From NCBI RefSeq assembly GCF_024362695.1, contig NC_065420.1:10207420-10271419 (forward strand): DNA of 64,000 nt. The letters are read 5' to 3'. The position numbers and the translations under genes were made by a program. The DNA comes from Pectinophora gossypiella. Taxonomy: Eukaryota; Arthropoda; Insecta; Lepidoptera; Gelechiidae. Of this stretch, positions 22,101 to 33,736 are shown piece after piece. Positions within the stretch are counted from its first letter, which is position 1. Every line of letters begins with the position of its first letter. The notes beneath the pieces were generated by a model. The model saw only the letters and a program-made list of their open reading frames with translations. It searched no databases and had not been told where the DNA came from.

Positions 22101-25100
22101 GGGGGACCATAGTTATTTTTTCTTCTTTTTATTAGCTTTGAAAGAACTAGTTCTTGTGTGAGATTGCACGAGGTTGTAGTTGTAAACGTAAGAAATCCCG
22201 GTACGTACTTCTCCATATCAATTTTGTTCATCAAATAACTTTGAATATAAAAACTTTTTCCCGTTCCTGTTGGCCCAATTAGTAACAGCGGTTGACAAAA
22301 CTCCACATGCAACCTCAATATATACATATATTTTTCTGTTTCTAGAGTTGGAACTACAGTTTGCAGGAGGTTGATTTGTTCCTTAATTTGGACTGCTTTC
22401 ACAGCTTCTGGCCAAGGCTTCCAGCAGCCTTTTCCTTTGTACATGTAATAGTGTTCAAAAATCATCCCTTCAGTGGGTATAGATACATCAATTCTATCTA
22501 TTTCTCCTGGAAAACCATTGTCACCTCTAAAGTATTCTTTTACTATTTCGTCGAATTTATTTCGAGAGTCACTATTGAGGATGCCGCCGACGCCCCAAAC
22601 GAGGGCTGTCATCATCGACGCAGTGAACCACGTTCTAGTGTATCGGGTGTCTTCTTCTCCTTCTATTGCGTCATCCATTAACATGACCACTAATCGAAGA
22701 GTACTAATTACTAAGTTAACTTCCCCAGCTGTTACGAGTTGACCGCAATACTTTCTAACGTAATAAATCAAAGGTTCAAACAGCCATTCACACATGGTAA
22801 AAATATATTCTTCGTTCTCATCATACCATATTGGATTTAGTGTATTCGTCCAAGATTTGTAGAATGGTTCAAAACCAAAAGACGAAGATTCCATGTATAT
22901 CATGCCACATCTGGATACTGTTGCAGGGGAAGCTTGAGACAAATCCATTACTTCAAAAATCATAGACATAACATTTGACATTGCCATGACTTCACCAGAA
23001 GTTAGACATAGTTTTTTATTGTCATCTAGCACAGTATTCATGTTTTCAATCCATACTGCATCTACAGGACCATCAAACACTATCCATTTTCTAACCGGAG
23101 TGTCTTCTGTAGTAAAGTCGCGAAACATTGTCGCTACGATGCCATCAGTCCATTCATAAGATATGGGATCAAATGCACCATACAATTGGCCCATGGTGAC
23201 AGCTTTTGGATTTAATACTTTAAACATACATTCGCACCCACCAGGAATATTTCTTTCATGCATCAAGGTAAGAGCCTCTGCTAACACTTTTAGTGTCATT
23301 GATTTTCCAGAGAATGGATCGCCTACTAACATGTAACCATGTCTGACAATCATCATTTCAAAAGTTTGTATCACTTTAAGTAAGAAGCAATCTACAGCTT
23401 GTAAGTTATTATTTTTACAAACTTCATTGCAGGCATTTAACAAATTTTCATAATCCGGTTTAGGCAAAACAATACCCGGAAATAAATCAGATATTATGCC
23501 CTCAAATAATGGCACATCAAACGATAAAAATTTAGGCAAATTTACATCTGTAATAGACCGCAAAAGCAATATACTTTCATTCTCATTAGGAAAACTGCGC
23601 TTTAGATTACCTGCTGCCGAAAGCACAGTTTTTACAGCTCGCATTCCATAATCATAGTGATTTTGTGATGACAACTGTTCCGAACATAATCTATACGTAG
23701 TTACTATTTTAACTGATAGATTACGAGCATCAAAGAAACCAAAAGAGTATAATGAGATCTCACCTATCATAGCATAATCGGGAACCATCATAGCAACAGT
23801 TCGAAATAATACCTTGAGATTGTCCGGCAATTCAGAACGACCCGCATAACCAGGATTCATAGTGATACACACGTAACAAGCAGGGTTTAAAGTCAAAGTA
23901 GTACCTTCAAACAAAAATGTTTCGAGTTTCTGCCTTACTGCTTGAACGATACATAATATTTGCTGAGCTATGACAGATAATACCTCTACGTCTATACGAT
24001 TAAATTCATCAAAACACACCCAAGCACCACAAGATGCTAATCCTTTGAAAAATTTGCCCATAGCTTTATAATCTAGGCCGTCAGAACAATTAAATACAAC
24101 ACACTGAACGGCTAAGGCTTTTGCTAAATCTTTTGTGGTTTCCGTTTTACCGGTGCCCGCTGGGCCTTCAGGTGCACCATTTAAATGAAGATAATAAGCA
24201 CCGACTAGAGTACGATAACATCTATCCGTTAAAGGCGTTATGACTAATCTATCAGAGTTCCCTAAATATTCATACGCAAATTTAACGATTGCATTAATGA
24301 TTTTCACATTGACCCGTTCTTCCTCCCAGTAGTAACGCAGTTGCGCCAGCCACTGAAAGTCCGTAACTTCAGTCACATTCATTCCGACAAGGTACATTAT
24401 CACGTCTTTTGCATGTACGTCGATCACGATAAGAGCTTTCACTGTAATGCTACTTAATTTTGACAAGGTCGGACGTCTAACTATGCCCACTGTTTCATTT
24501 AACTGTTTAGTCAAAGATTTATGAAATGCTTGAAGATTACTCAGTTTATGAGTGTTTAGAGCTTCGTGAACATCTACAGCCCAATATATTTGAGATACAG
24601 CTAATACCACCATACCTTCCCATGACAATATCCAATCTGCTCTAGGTAAGGTTGGGTAGTCATAATAAGAAAGCTCAGTTTCAGATCTAACTGCTTTTAA
24701 CATTTGATCCTCAACTTGGACCAACCATTTCTCAACTGAACCCCTTGCAGCTTGAACGTTGATTTGTTCGACGAATTCAATTTGTTCGGTCTCCATCGAA
24801 ACCATAGCAGATATAAAGAAATCAGGATCAAATACCAATCTATTTATACCTTCAAAACATTTTTTCAAATGCGGCTGAACTTTGAGGGGATTCTTCGTTT
24901 CCGATAATATTTCCAGCATTTCATCATTCGATAGAAAGAAGAATCTTGGGAAGTATAACCGCTTTCTCTCAAGATAGTTATTAACACCATCGTTTATTTT
25001 CTCCAACAATGCAGTCGCAATTTTAAACTGCTCCAAAACCCCAGAGGCTCCAGCAATATCAAGGGCATGAGGATCTTTTTCCACAGAACCCATGTACCTG

Positions 25101-28100
25101 CGGTAGATGTTGTTAACTTCTACAAACATAACTCCTTCCTCGGGCATTTGAGCAACAATGTCTTTAGAAGAGAAAATTGGTAGTAAATACAACCATTGGC
25201 TTTGTACTTTGCCCCATTCATCAATGGTTGCATTGACCCTTACTATCTTTTCGTACCACGTTCTGACTTGTGTTTCGAAGGGTTTTACAAATGCTGATCC
25301 GCGCATGCCAATTGTTTTAACAATGTGGTCATCCAATATGCTTTGTATATCATCCAATCCAGATAGAATATTAATACCGGTATCTTTGTAAGGGCTTGTT
25401 TTGAAACAAATGTCAGCCCATTCAGCTATCATTTTATTTAAGTTTGTTATTAGAGCTAATTCTTTAGTAGCAGCAACGCTAATGATTTCATATTCGTCAA
25501 TTTTATCCCATAAATCAAAATCAATAATCTTTCGCAAGGTTGTGCCCGCAGTGGGAGTTAAATCAAATCCAGCGATGAGCGTCATCTCGTCCCAGTGCCT
25601 TTGCATAAGTGCTCTATTACACATTATGTGTGCCATTTGAACGTTAGGTCTCCACTCTTTTAATTCGGCTATAGCTTGAGCGCATAATTTCATAGGCGCA
25701 GGTTGCATGTTAACATCAAGATCTTCTACCAGCCCTGCAAATCGCTTTTCTACTCCTTCAGCAATTTGCTGTTTAATTTTATTTCTATAATTTTTTGAAA
25801 TCTTTAAAAATTCTTTGTAGTAAAAATCATGATCATATTCTATTTGATTATGATCCATATATTCGAAAGGACCATCCATCCACGTAAAGTAACTGCGTTT
25901 CCATCGATGGACGAGATGTACGAGACTGTGGAAAGGTATAATATACTCCTTTAACTCTTCTAAGTCCGGATAGTGAGTAATAGGAAATTTAAAAGTAGCT
26001 TCTTCGTTATTAATCCAAGCCACTAAGGCGTCACAATCATGCAAACGGTGTACCAGTTTTCTTAAATATTCCAAATATTCAAGTGTATGGTCAACATCAT
26101 CCATGTAATCTAAAAGCTCTAAAAAAGGTGCCATTTCTTTGACTTCCTTATTGAGGAAAGCTATCTTTGCTAAGAGGTTTTCTTCCATTTCTGCTTTATG
26201 TTGCTCGTAGGCGGCAGCATTTTTGTCGAATATTGGTTTAATTTTTTTAAGCCAATTGACTGTACGTGTATTCGATTCTACGTGTTCTTCAGATAGTTCC
26301 GTTAACTCCAAGAGATTGGAAACGATATTAATTTGCCGCATGATTCTTCCTTTCAAAATTTCGACTAGAATTGTTTTTGCATATAATATATAGTTGCCTT
26401 GTTCTACTAGTTCAGCGGCGTTTGCCGGATCTTTAAGAGCCTTTGCTGCTATTTCTTCAAATTCTGCGCAAATATTGTCATTCTCTTCCATGTGAGTCTT
26501 TACTATTCCTGCTATTATGGAGTTAACAAAATTAGAAACTCTGCGTTTTAAGCCATCGATCATCCTAAGCTGACAGACGACTGCACAGTTGAAATATTCA
26601 TTTTCAAGCATTGCAGTTATATCGTAACCTATGTTTTGGAAGTACAGTATCTTTGTCCGTCCAATTTCGAACTCGTGTTGCTTTGCAATAAATGCCTCTA
26701 AAGCTTCTCTTGCCGAAACTCCATAAAGCATGTTGTAGTGTTCACGTAGATGCTCCTGGTATGCAATGAGTGGCGCAAACACTCCATCAAGTGCTTGCTG
26801 CAGTCTCTCGTGACCATCATTGTAAAGCCAATCGTTGTATTTAACTGGTAGACAATCGTTCACATAGGGTACTCTTAGGTATTCTTCTATTGGCATTAGC
26901 CTTTGCGCAATGGTGGATATAGCATCGGCTATATTATGAAATGTTTCATATACAATTTGTAAAGTTTTATCATACTCAAATTCTTCTACAAAGTCCAGAT
27001 CTAAATTCAAAATGGGGACTTGATCCGGATTTAACATCGCCGATATTATTGCGTTGATAGACCTGCGCATCAGTTCCTGAATTTGCATTGATATTAACTT
27101 GGTAGCACATCTGATGAAGTCAGGTATTTTCTTGGGACGCATACCTCTTAGACATCTAGGGTTTTTTAGCCATTGAACAAGAACCCCAAACCAGGTACTA
27201 GAAACGAGATGGTCCGCACGTCTGATTTGATCCATTATTTTAGACTCAAAGTCCGGCAACGGAATAGGGCCATTAGCTCGAAATTTGGCTAAATTGATTA
27301 TAAACTCTGGGAACATTCTTTCTGCAGATTCTATAATGAGTCTGATAAATGGATGGAATAGTAGAGATCCATCTTGAAGTTTCTTTCGGAATTTCATCAT
27401 TCTTTCGTAGTTGGGAGTGATACCATTATATTTAAAGAAAGGTTCTACGTATCTCTTACGTGGGACGCCAGGGATATCGCGAATGACAGTTCGAACAGCC
27501 AGCTCATGTAGGTTTCTGTCCCACTCTTCTTTACTGTCCCTGATGACGGCTTCGGTGACGGTCGGGTACGGTTCTAGGAGTTTAGGTGGAACTAGACTCA
27601 TGATTTTTCGTTCCCACGTTTTGAGCATGCTTGGTGGTTTGGTCTTCTCGGCGCACTCGCGGATGACAGCGATGTGGCGCTCCTGCGCTATCTCGAGGCG
27701 GTCGCGCTCGCGACGTTGTAGCGGCGGCTTGGCTATCTCCACTTTCCTTTGTGTCGCTCTTTCTTCAAGAACTTGCCGGAATTTCTGCTGCTTTTCCTAA
27801 AAGGAAATGGATTGTTTAATATTAGTAATATATCTACTTCAAAAGGGAAATAACATTAAGTCGAAGTGAAACCAAGAGACTACATGAACTAAAAAATGCG
27901 AGATCTGATGTTAGTAAATCTTCGGATTTTGGGAAAACGAAATGTGATAGACGAGGAATCTTTTAACGGTTAGAAATCTGATATTGTAAAATTTATGGTG
28001 TGAGGAAGCTTTTAGTTTTTGAGATACTGCCAATTTGCATATTTCGTTTTCCAAAAACCCCAGGCGGGATTGTAAAGAGCACTCCTGATATATATCAAAA

Positions 28101-28245
28101 CTTTAGTTACCCTGAGTCTGTTGTAATGCGGAATAGGCGTGAAGGGTAGTTTGTTCATCACATTGACATCGGGCACTGGGGGCATCGCAGGGACACGGCA
28201 CCCATTCTTTGTTCGCAGCAGTTTACGCAGTTCGCTCTCCTCCAT
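16124..28245 (-). CDS. Axonemal dynein heavy chain, inner-arm DNAH3/7/12 group
   Basis: Two coding exons: 28245-28111 (45 codons, MEESELRKLLRTKNG) and 27796-16124, joined in phase 0 across a 314-bp intron. Total about 3935 residues, the usual size for single-headed inner-arm chains. The tail and linker are followed by AAA1 with GPAGTGKT (about residue 1253) and CFDEFNRI, AAA2 with GDPFSGKS (about 1536), AAA3 with GPTGTGKS (about 1885) and AAA4 with GVGGSGRQ (about 2252). Next come the stalk coiled coils with the microtubule-binding tip, AAA5-6 and the C-terminal domain. All P-loops look intact and there is no internal stop. Linker/AAA2 phrases (NPKAVTMGQLYG, MDLSQASPATVSRCG) favour DNAH12/DNAH3, but this is from memory. 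Role: ATP-driven sliding in the sperm flagellum and ciliated sensory neurons. Odd points: one 11.7-kb exon, and a Gly-rich insert (VEGGGGGGEGG) near the C-terminus. Confidence 0.95.
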
Positions 28246-28436
28246 TTTGATAAACTTAACTAGCACACCGTAAAAAAACTACGTAGAAAATGTCTATTAC
28301 AATAAAAAAATATTAATAATAAGCATTATACAATAAATAAAGTTACTTGTTATTGACAATTAAGTAGTACGAGAAAATCGGACGCGAGGTGTCGAAACGA
28401 CGTCAGATTTGGTTGAGGAATTCAACAAAACTTCGA

Positions 28437-28450
28437 ATTTCTATAGCAAC
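28437..28450 (+). promoter_or_regulatory. Candidate RFX X-box upstream of the dynein gene
   Basis: ATTTCT-AT-AGCAAC fits the X-box consensus RYYNYY-N(1-3)-RRNRAC about 190 bases upstream of the dynein ATG. A second AGCAAC half-site follows at 28456. RFX factors drive axonemal genes in flies and worms; the assignment here rests on sequence match and position only. Confidence 0.35.
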
Positions 28451-28859
28451 AGCATAGCAACCAGTATCGTTTTGTAAATAATCACGTAAGTATATCATCT
28501 ATAGATATTACAGAGTAGCTAAACTATAGGTTAACGAAAGGTGGAATGAGGTGGCTGGAATACGTAACATATACAAAAAGTATTTATGTTAGAATACGCT
28601 ATCCCCTGTTTACCGTATCATTATTAGTGATATATCTCTCGTCTCTTTCGCACTGGGCGATGTACTATATCTATGTCCTGTTGTCCTTCTAGTCATACTA
28701 CGTTAAATAGGGTATAAATCAAGGACCATGGTCTTTGGTATAAATATCTGGGTCAAAGACAAATTATAAAATGCTAATTTAGAAAGGAAGCCAATCAATG
28801 ATTAAAATTCAATCTCATTATTATTTTCAATTGATTTACAAATAATTTAAAAGTACAGG

Positions 28860-29108
28860 TTTCATATACATACACATACATATCGCGCCCGCAATCCTTT
28901 ATGGGATGGATTGATATTTTTCAGCCACTTTTGATGCAAATTCTATACATAAATGAATTGCTGTTCTTTACTTGTTAAAACTCGAGAACAGCTGAACCGA
29001 TTCGGTTAATTTTAATTTTAATCTTGAAATATTCGTGGAAGTCCAGGGAAGGCTTGAACGGTGATAAAATATGGAAAAGGGTGATACGAGGGTAACCGGG
29101 TCATCTAG
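28860..29108 (+). mobile_element. Helitron-like 3' fragment
   Basis: The motifs CAGCTGAACCGATTCGG and GTCCAGGGAAGGCTT are followed by GGGTAACCGGGTCATCTAG, a short terminal hairpin and a CTAG end followed by T. The 5' end is not visible. Confidence 0.5.
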
Positions 29109-29518
29109 TGAATTATAATAATGCTTTTAAATAAAAACCAATAAACATGTTATGTGAATTATATTCGCACAAACAGTGAACAGATGCACATATTACAATA
29201 CCGTTATGTATATAGCTCGTTATCAATTTTTACAGCTCATTTTTATACAAAACTTACTCTTATTAAAATATAATATTTACAATAGATCCCATTTATCATA
29301 ATTATTATTCTTTGCGAAAGAACGAAACAGCAACATATTTTGAATACATAGTTTTTTTATCAAACAGTTAGGCTGACTGCACACGGAAGCGACATTGAGA
29401 TCGTCCCTAGCCGAGATTTACTTTTGTCATTCGAGTTTATACTCTTAAATATATTTTTGCAGCGATCAATATTCAGTGGTTTATTGTTTTTAAATTATTT
29501 TCAGTTCCATGCTTTTCT

Positions 29519-29590
29519 CACGGAAAATTCTACTTGATATCAACTTAGAATTATGGTCTGAAACACCCTCGTTATCACTAACACCCTGTA
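29519..29590. mobile_element. One end of an ACAGGGTGT-family MITE
   Basis: Only the right arm (TACTTGATATCAACTTAGAA ... CACTAACACCCTGTA) is present. Confidence 0.6.
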
Positions 29591-30355
29591 TTATAGGTAC
29601 AGTTACGGTACAACAGGGTACCTATATTTTGTTTTACTGCGTCAATGTGAACCGTCAGAATACCATTAAATAATAACAGTAATAAATACAATATTTCAGA
29701 CGTTACCACAGGTCGGACACTCCATACAAAAATCTCGCTCTTCCGTGTGCCGCCTTGCCGCGAGAGAGACAGACAATCTGCGTGCGCTCGTTTACTGCTT
29801 AAAGGCTTACGGACAATTAAAGTGATACCAGCACGGCTAACAAGCGCAACGTGATAAAATTAATATGATAAAATCATCGATTCAATACATTTTGTCTAAA
29901 TCGATAAGGTTTTTTTTTTCGCTAACATGTGTGTCACGTGATTTTGTTCGTATTTTGACAGAACTACACGACTTATTTGGGTTCACATATTCGCACCAAA
30001 CGACAAAATGACTAATAATTAAATCATTGGAATCGATAAAATGACCGTGACAAATTTTAGCACTTTGCGCATGTTAGCCCTACTGGGTAAATCCAGTTCG
30101 GCACCGATACGAATTGATGCGGAGCGCACTGTCCGTTCTACACGTAGTAATATTGTTTATTCTATGACAGTACAATATATAACCATCTATTAATTTCTTC
30201 CGTACATATTTTATGCTGAGTACGTTTTTGTCCGTAGTCAGCCAGCTGCCATTATTTGAAGAATTAAACGTAATAGACGATCGGTTATTTAATTTAAAAC
30301 ATTCCCGAAGGAAGTGTTAATGTGATGTGTCGAAATAAATTGGACTAGTACTGCA

Positions 30356-31045
30356 ATGAGGGACTTTTCAGATTACGTACCCCAAACAAATATAGATGGC
30401 GCTGTACAGACTTGCCTTCGTTTATTCCTTCTAATTTCACATGAAAACATACATATGCACCTTTTGTATTTGTTTTTTGGATATGGGTAATAACTATCCT
30501 TGTTATTACACCCAGGTAAAACATATCTTCCACCCATAATTATTCTGATCAAAATAAAGAGAAGCAATATAAGGGTGGTATTATCAAACTAATCTCAGCC
30601 TTGAGACTGCCATAAGATCATGTCAATGTGACAGTTCTTATAGAAAATCATGGACTTGAGCATGATCTTGAGAGCAGTTTCAGCTGAGTTTCGTTTATTA
30701 ATTCCACCCCAATGGTGGTTTTACTGATCTCAGCTGAGACTGCCCTCAAGACCGTGCTCAAGTCTCTGTTTTTATATAAGAACTGTCACATTGACATGAT
30801 CTTGAGGGCAGTCTCGAAACTGAGATTAGTTTATTATTACCACTCTTAGTAGCAACGTAATTCTATATCATATCTGATCCAAATATCAAGCAACAAATAT
30901 TTTTATACATGCCTTGGCCATTAAATTATATTTTTGAATAATTATGTACCCAAGCAATGGGAAAATAGGTAATTATGACATTAAACCTCGACAGCGCCAT
31001 CTGCGTTGTTTATGGGGGACCTAGCCCAGGAAAGTCCATCATTCA
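30356..31045. mobile_element. TIR element (ATGAGGGAC family) with nested insertion
   Basis: The ends AATGAGGGACTTTTC and GAAAGTCCATCATT are inverted, and both sides carry ATGGCGCTGT about 50 bases in. The middle is interrupted by the fold-back MITE at 30572-30847. An uninterrupted relative lies at 45738-46096. Confidence 0.75.
30572..30847. mobile_element. Nearly perfect 138-bp-arm fold-back MITE
   Basis: The arms read AAGGGTGGTATTATCAAACT ... and the inverse ... AGTTTATTATTACCACTCTT, centred near 30711 at CCACCCCAATGGTGG. Both arms carry GATCATGTCAATGTGACAGT. The element is almost all arm. Confidence 0.9.
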
Positions 31046-31639
31046 CCTAAAACACAATATAGACATTTTCACATATAAAAAAGCAAATAAATGTCGAATA
31101 GCAATATTGCTTTTTTAGATGAATTGCTTTGATGTGACGAATTTATTTAAATATATTATTACATTATAACAAATATACAATGTTTGTTCAATTTCATAAT
31201 ATATATACGATTTCGTTCGACACATAATATAATAGTGTATATTATCCATAAACATAATAATATTATTCCTGTTCACAGTAAGAGGGAATGTCGGTTTGTA
31301 TACATACTAAAGGGTTAAGTAAATAATGAATAAAAATATAATGGAAGATCGAATAATTTCATCGACTTATTCAGTCTTTCTTCGATGTCAATGTACATTG
31401 TTTAAAAAACCATGGCACTACGACGACCTAAGTACTTAATACCATTTTAGGAACATTATTTAAAAGAAATCGTTTTACAAAACATAAAAAAAAACATTTG
31501 GGTAAATATCTAAATATTTCAAATACAAACGAGCGCTTTTTGGTGATCTAAGTATTTAAAATGATGTGTGTATGCGACCTTAGACGTTCTTAAAAATTGG
31601 ACCTGATCATAATTATTAGTAAGTCAATTTATAACACAA

Positions 31640-32004
31640 TGGCCCGATTCCTGCAGACATGTCTAATTTTATTTTAAGTTATACCCGTCATTATCTTATC
31701 CACCGAAAAGGAAAGGGACGGATGTTTGTCGACAAGTTAATTTTAAAACGAATGAATAGCCCGGGCGAATAAAATAGGTATCTCGCTGGTATGCAATCCG
31801 TTTGACGTGCTGTCTACTTAATTCTGTCGGGTTATTGGCCGATGTAAAATTTTTGACGGTTGTTTTAGATTTCTGCATAAAATTGACGTGTATTCCATAA
31901 ATTTTATGTCTGTCGATTACCCGTCCCTTTCTTTTTCAACGGATAAGAAAATGACAGGTATAACTTAAAATAAAATTAGATGGCGTCTGCGGGAATTAGC
32001 ACCA
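31640..32004. mobile_element. AAAGGGACGG-family MITE, copy 2
   Basis: Same ends as copy 1 (TGGCCCGATTCCTGCAGAC; GGGAATTAGCACCA) in the same orientation. Confidence 0.85.
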
Positions 32005-32042
32005 TTGCCTATGGTGCCTATTCGGGCCGGGCCTATGGTGCC

Positions 32043-32377
32043 TTTCTTATCCACCGAAAAGGAAAGAGACGGATGATTGACAGCTCTTAATTTTAGGAAG
32101 AATGAGTAAATGAATGAATAACCTTGGCGAATCAAAAGGTATCTAACTGGTATGGGAACTGTTTGACGTATGTTGTCAACTTAATTCTGTCGGGTTATTA
32201 GCCAATGCAAAATTTTTATAGGGTTGTTTTAGATATGTGCTTAAAATTTGCTTAAAATTGTCGTGTGTTCCATAAATTTTATGCTTGCGATTACCCGTCC
32301 CTTTATTTTCGGCGGATAAGAAAATGACAGATATAACTTAAAATAAAATTAGATGGTGTCTAGAGGAATTAGCACCA
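32043..32377. mobile_element. AAAGGGACGG-family MITE, copy 3 (5' truncated)
   Basis: Starts inside the left terminal repeat (TTTCTTATCCACCGAAAAGG) only 39 bases after copy 2 and ends with GGAATTAGCACCA. It contains a short internal duplication of AAATTTGCTTAAAAT type. Confidence 0.8.
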
Positions 32378-32520
32378 GTTTTTAAGTTAGTGCCGTCCTT
32401 CGCTTACAATAAGTGAGAGATAGAGCTAGTTTTAGTCCTGTCATATTCAGTTGGTGGTAGCCGAAATTCGCGCCATTGCTTGTTTATGCATTCAACAAAC
32501 AAGTTAGCAATGAGCTGAAT
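32378..32520 (+). repeat. Repeat paired with an inverted copy at 34880-35010
   Basis: The parts TAGTGCCGTCCTTC, GAGCTAGTTTTAGTCCTGTC and GGTGGTAGCCGAA recur in inverted orientation at about 34905-35010. Confidence 0.6.
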
Positions 32521-33200
32521 TAGCTCCAATTTTTAAGGATACTAAGGTCTAGGTTATGTTTACTTTTTGTACATGATAGATACATTCTTATTATTGACTC
32601 GTTCAATGAGTATTAACGTATTGCATTCGTTTTAGGTTCGAATATTCGAATGGTTGACTTAAAATCAAGGTATGGCCACAATCAATCATATCACAAGTCT
32701 AAATTAAACTCAAAATTACATGAAACGCCAATAATATAATAGAAGCCTACAACAGCTTTGGTACGTGATAAATATAAAAAGTAAAATCCAAAACATTATG
32801 ATAAGCAAAATTAAAACCTAAGGTACATTTGGAATAGGTACACTTCACGCCGTAGCTTGTATATAAATATTCATAGTTCATGTTTACATGATTATTTTAC
32901 ATTTTTTTATTACTAGCTTGACTTAGTCTAGTCATTGTGTACAAAGAGTGTAATACTTAGTGTATACAGAGAAAGGCACAAAAAGATAAATCGTAAAAAA
33001 ATTAATATCTGCCCGACCAAGATCAAGTATCGTGTGTTCCATAGACTACAGAGAATTAGAGATCTGTAGACCGAAAAATATTTGCACCCGCAATATTACA
33101 TAATAAGTAAACAAAAATTGCAAATAACGACCAAGCCAAGCTAGCGCCTAACCAAGAAGGGTATACACAAAACTGGAGGTAAATTTATCTTTACTTGACT

Positions 33201-33206
33201 TTTATT
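33201..33206 (-). terminator. Candidate poly(A) signal of STIMATE
   Basis: Minus-strand AATAAA lies 531 bases past the stop. The fold-back element at 33280-33416 would then be in the 3' UTR. Confidence 0.3.
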
Positions 33207-33279
33207 ATAACAAAACATCGACGCTAATAACCAAAGGATTTTTTAGACTGAGGATTCCGTTACACACAATAGAATCAGC

Positions 33280-33416
33280 GGGCTTAGCATCGTAAGCGCG
33301 TGACTCTTTCTCGCCTCGAGATACATCACCCATCACTCTCTCACAGTACTGCACAGAAAGAGACAGATGATCTCTGTCGCGGCGAGAAAGAGTCGCGTGC
33401 TTACGGTGCTAAGCCC
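33280..33416. mobile_element. Short fold-back element
   Basis: Inverted arms GGGCTTAGCATCGTAAGCGCG and CGCGTGCTTACGGTGCTAAGCCC, with GACTCTTTCTCGCC in both arms; about 137 bp. It lies just beyond the STIMATE poly(A) signal candidate. Confidence 0.75.
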
Positions 33417-33736
33417 ACAGTACCCGTGCTAGGCGCGTCACACGCGATAAGTTGCCAATAAAATTTGTTTATGTGTTACGTAGTGTGCTACGGGTACACA
33501 CAATATTTTGCATTACAGCATGAATGAAGCGTAGAACTTTCTTTTCTATCTCTTTCGCACTAGGCGTGGGTACTCTATATTTCTGTACTGCATACGCGCC
33601 AGGCTAGATAGTACTACAGGAATAATATATTTAACCAATTAGATATTTCTTACCTCCATTTCGTCTACACCTTCAAGTGCCTACCTACGAGATTGCAAGT
33701 GGTTCAAGCCCGCAACGCGCCGGGCTTTCTCTGCGG

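Larger units (their letters stand above)
28270..33700. other. Intergenic region between dynein and STIMATE
   Basis: No convincing coding exon was found on either strand. Beyond the elements listed separately it holds unassigned AT-rich DNA. One dispersed motif, CTCTTTCGCACTRGGC-like, occurs near 28640 and 33550 and again at 35470 and 43715. The last 500 bases may be STIMATE 3' UTR. Confidence 0.5.
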
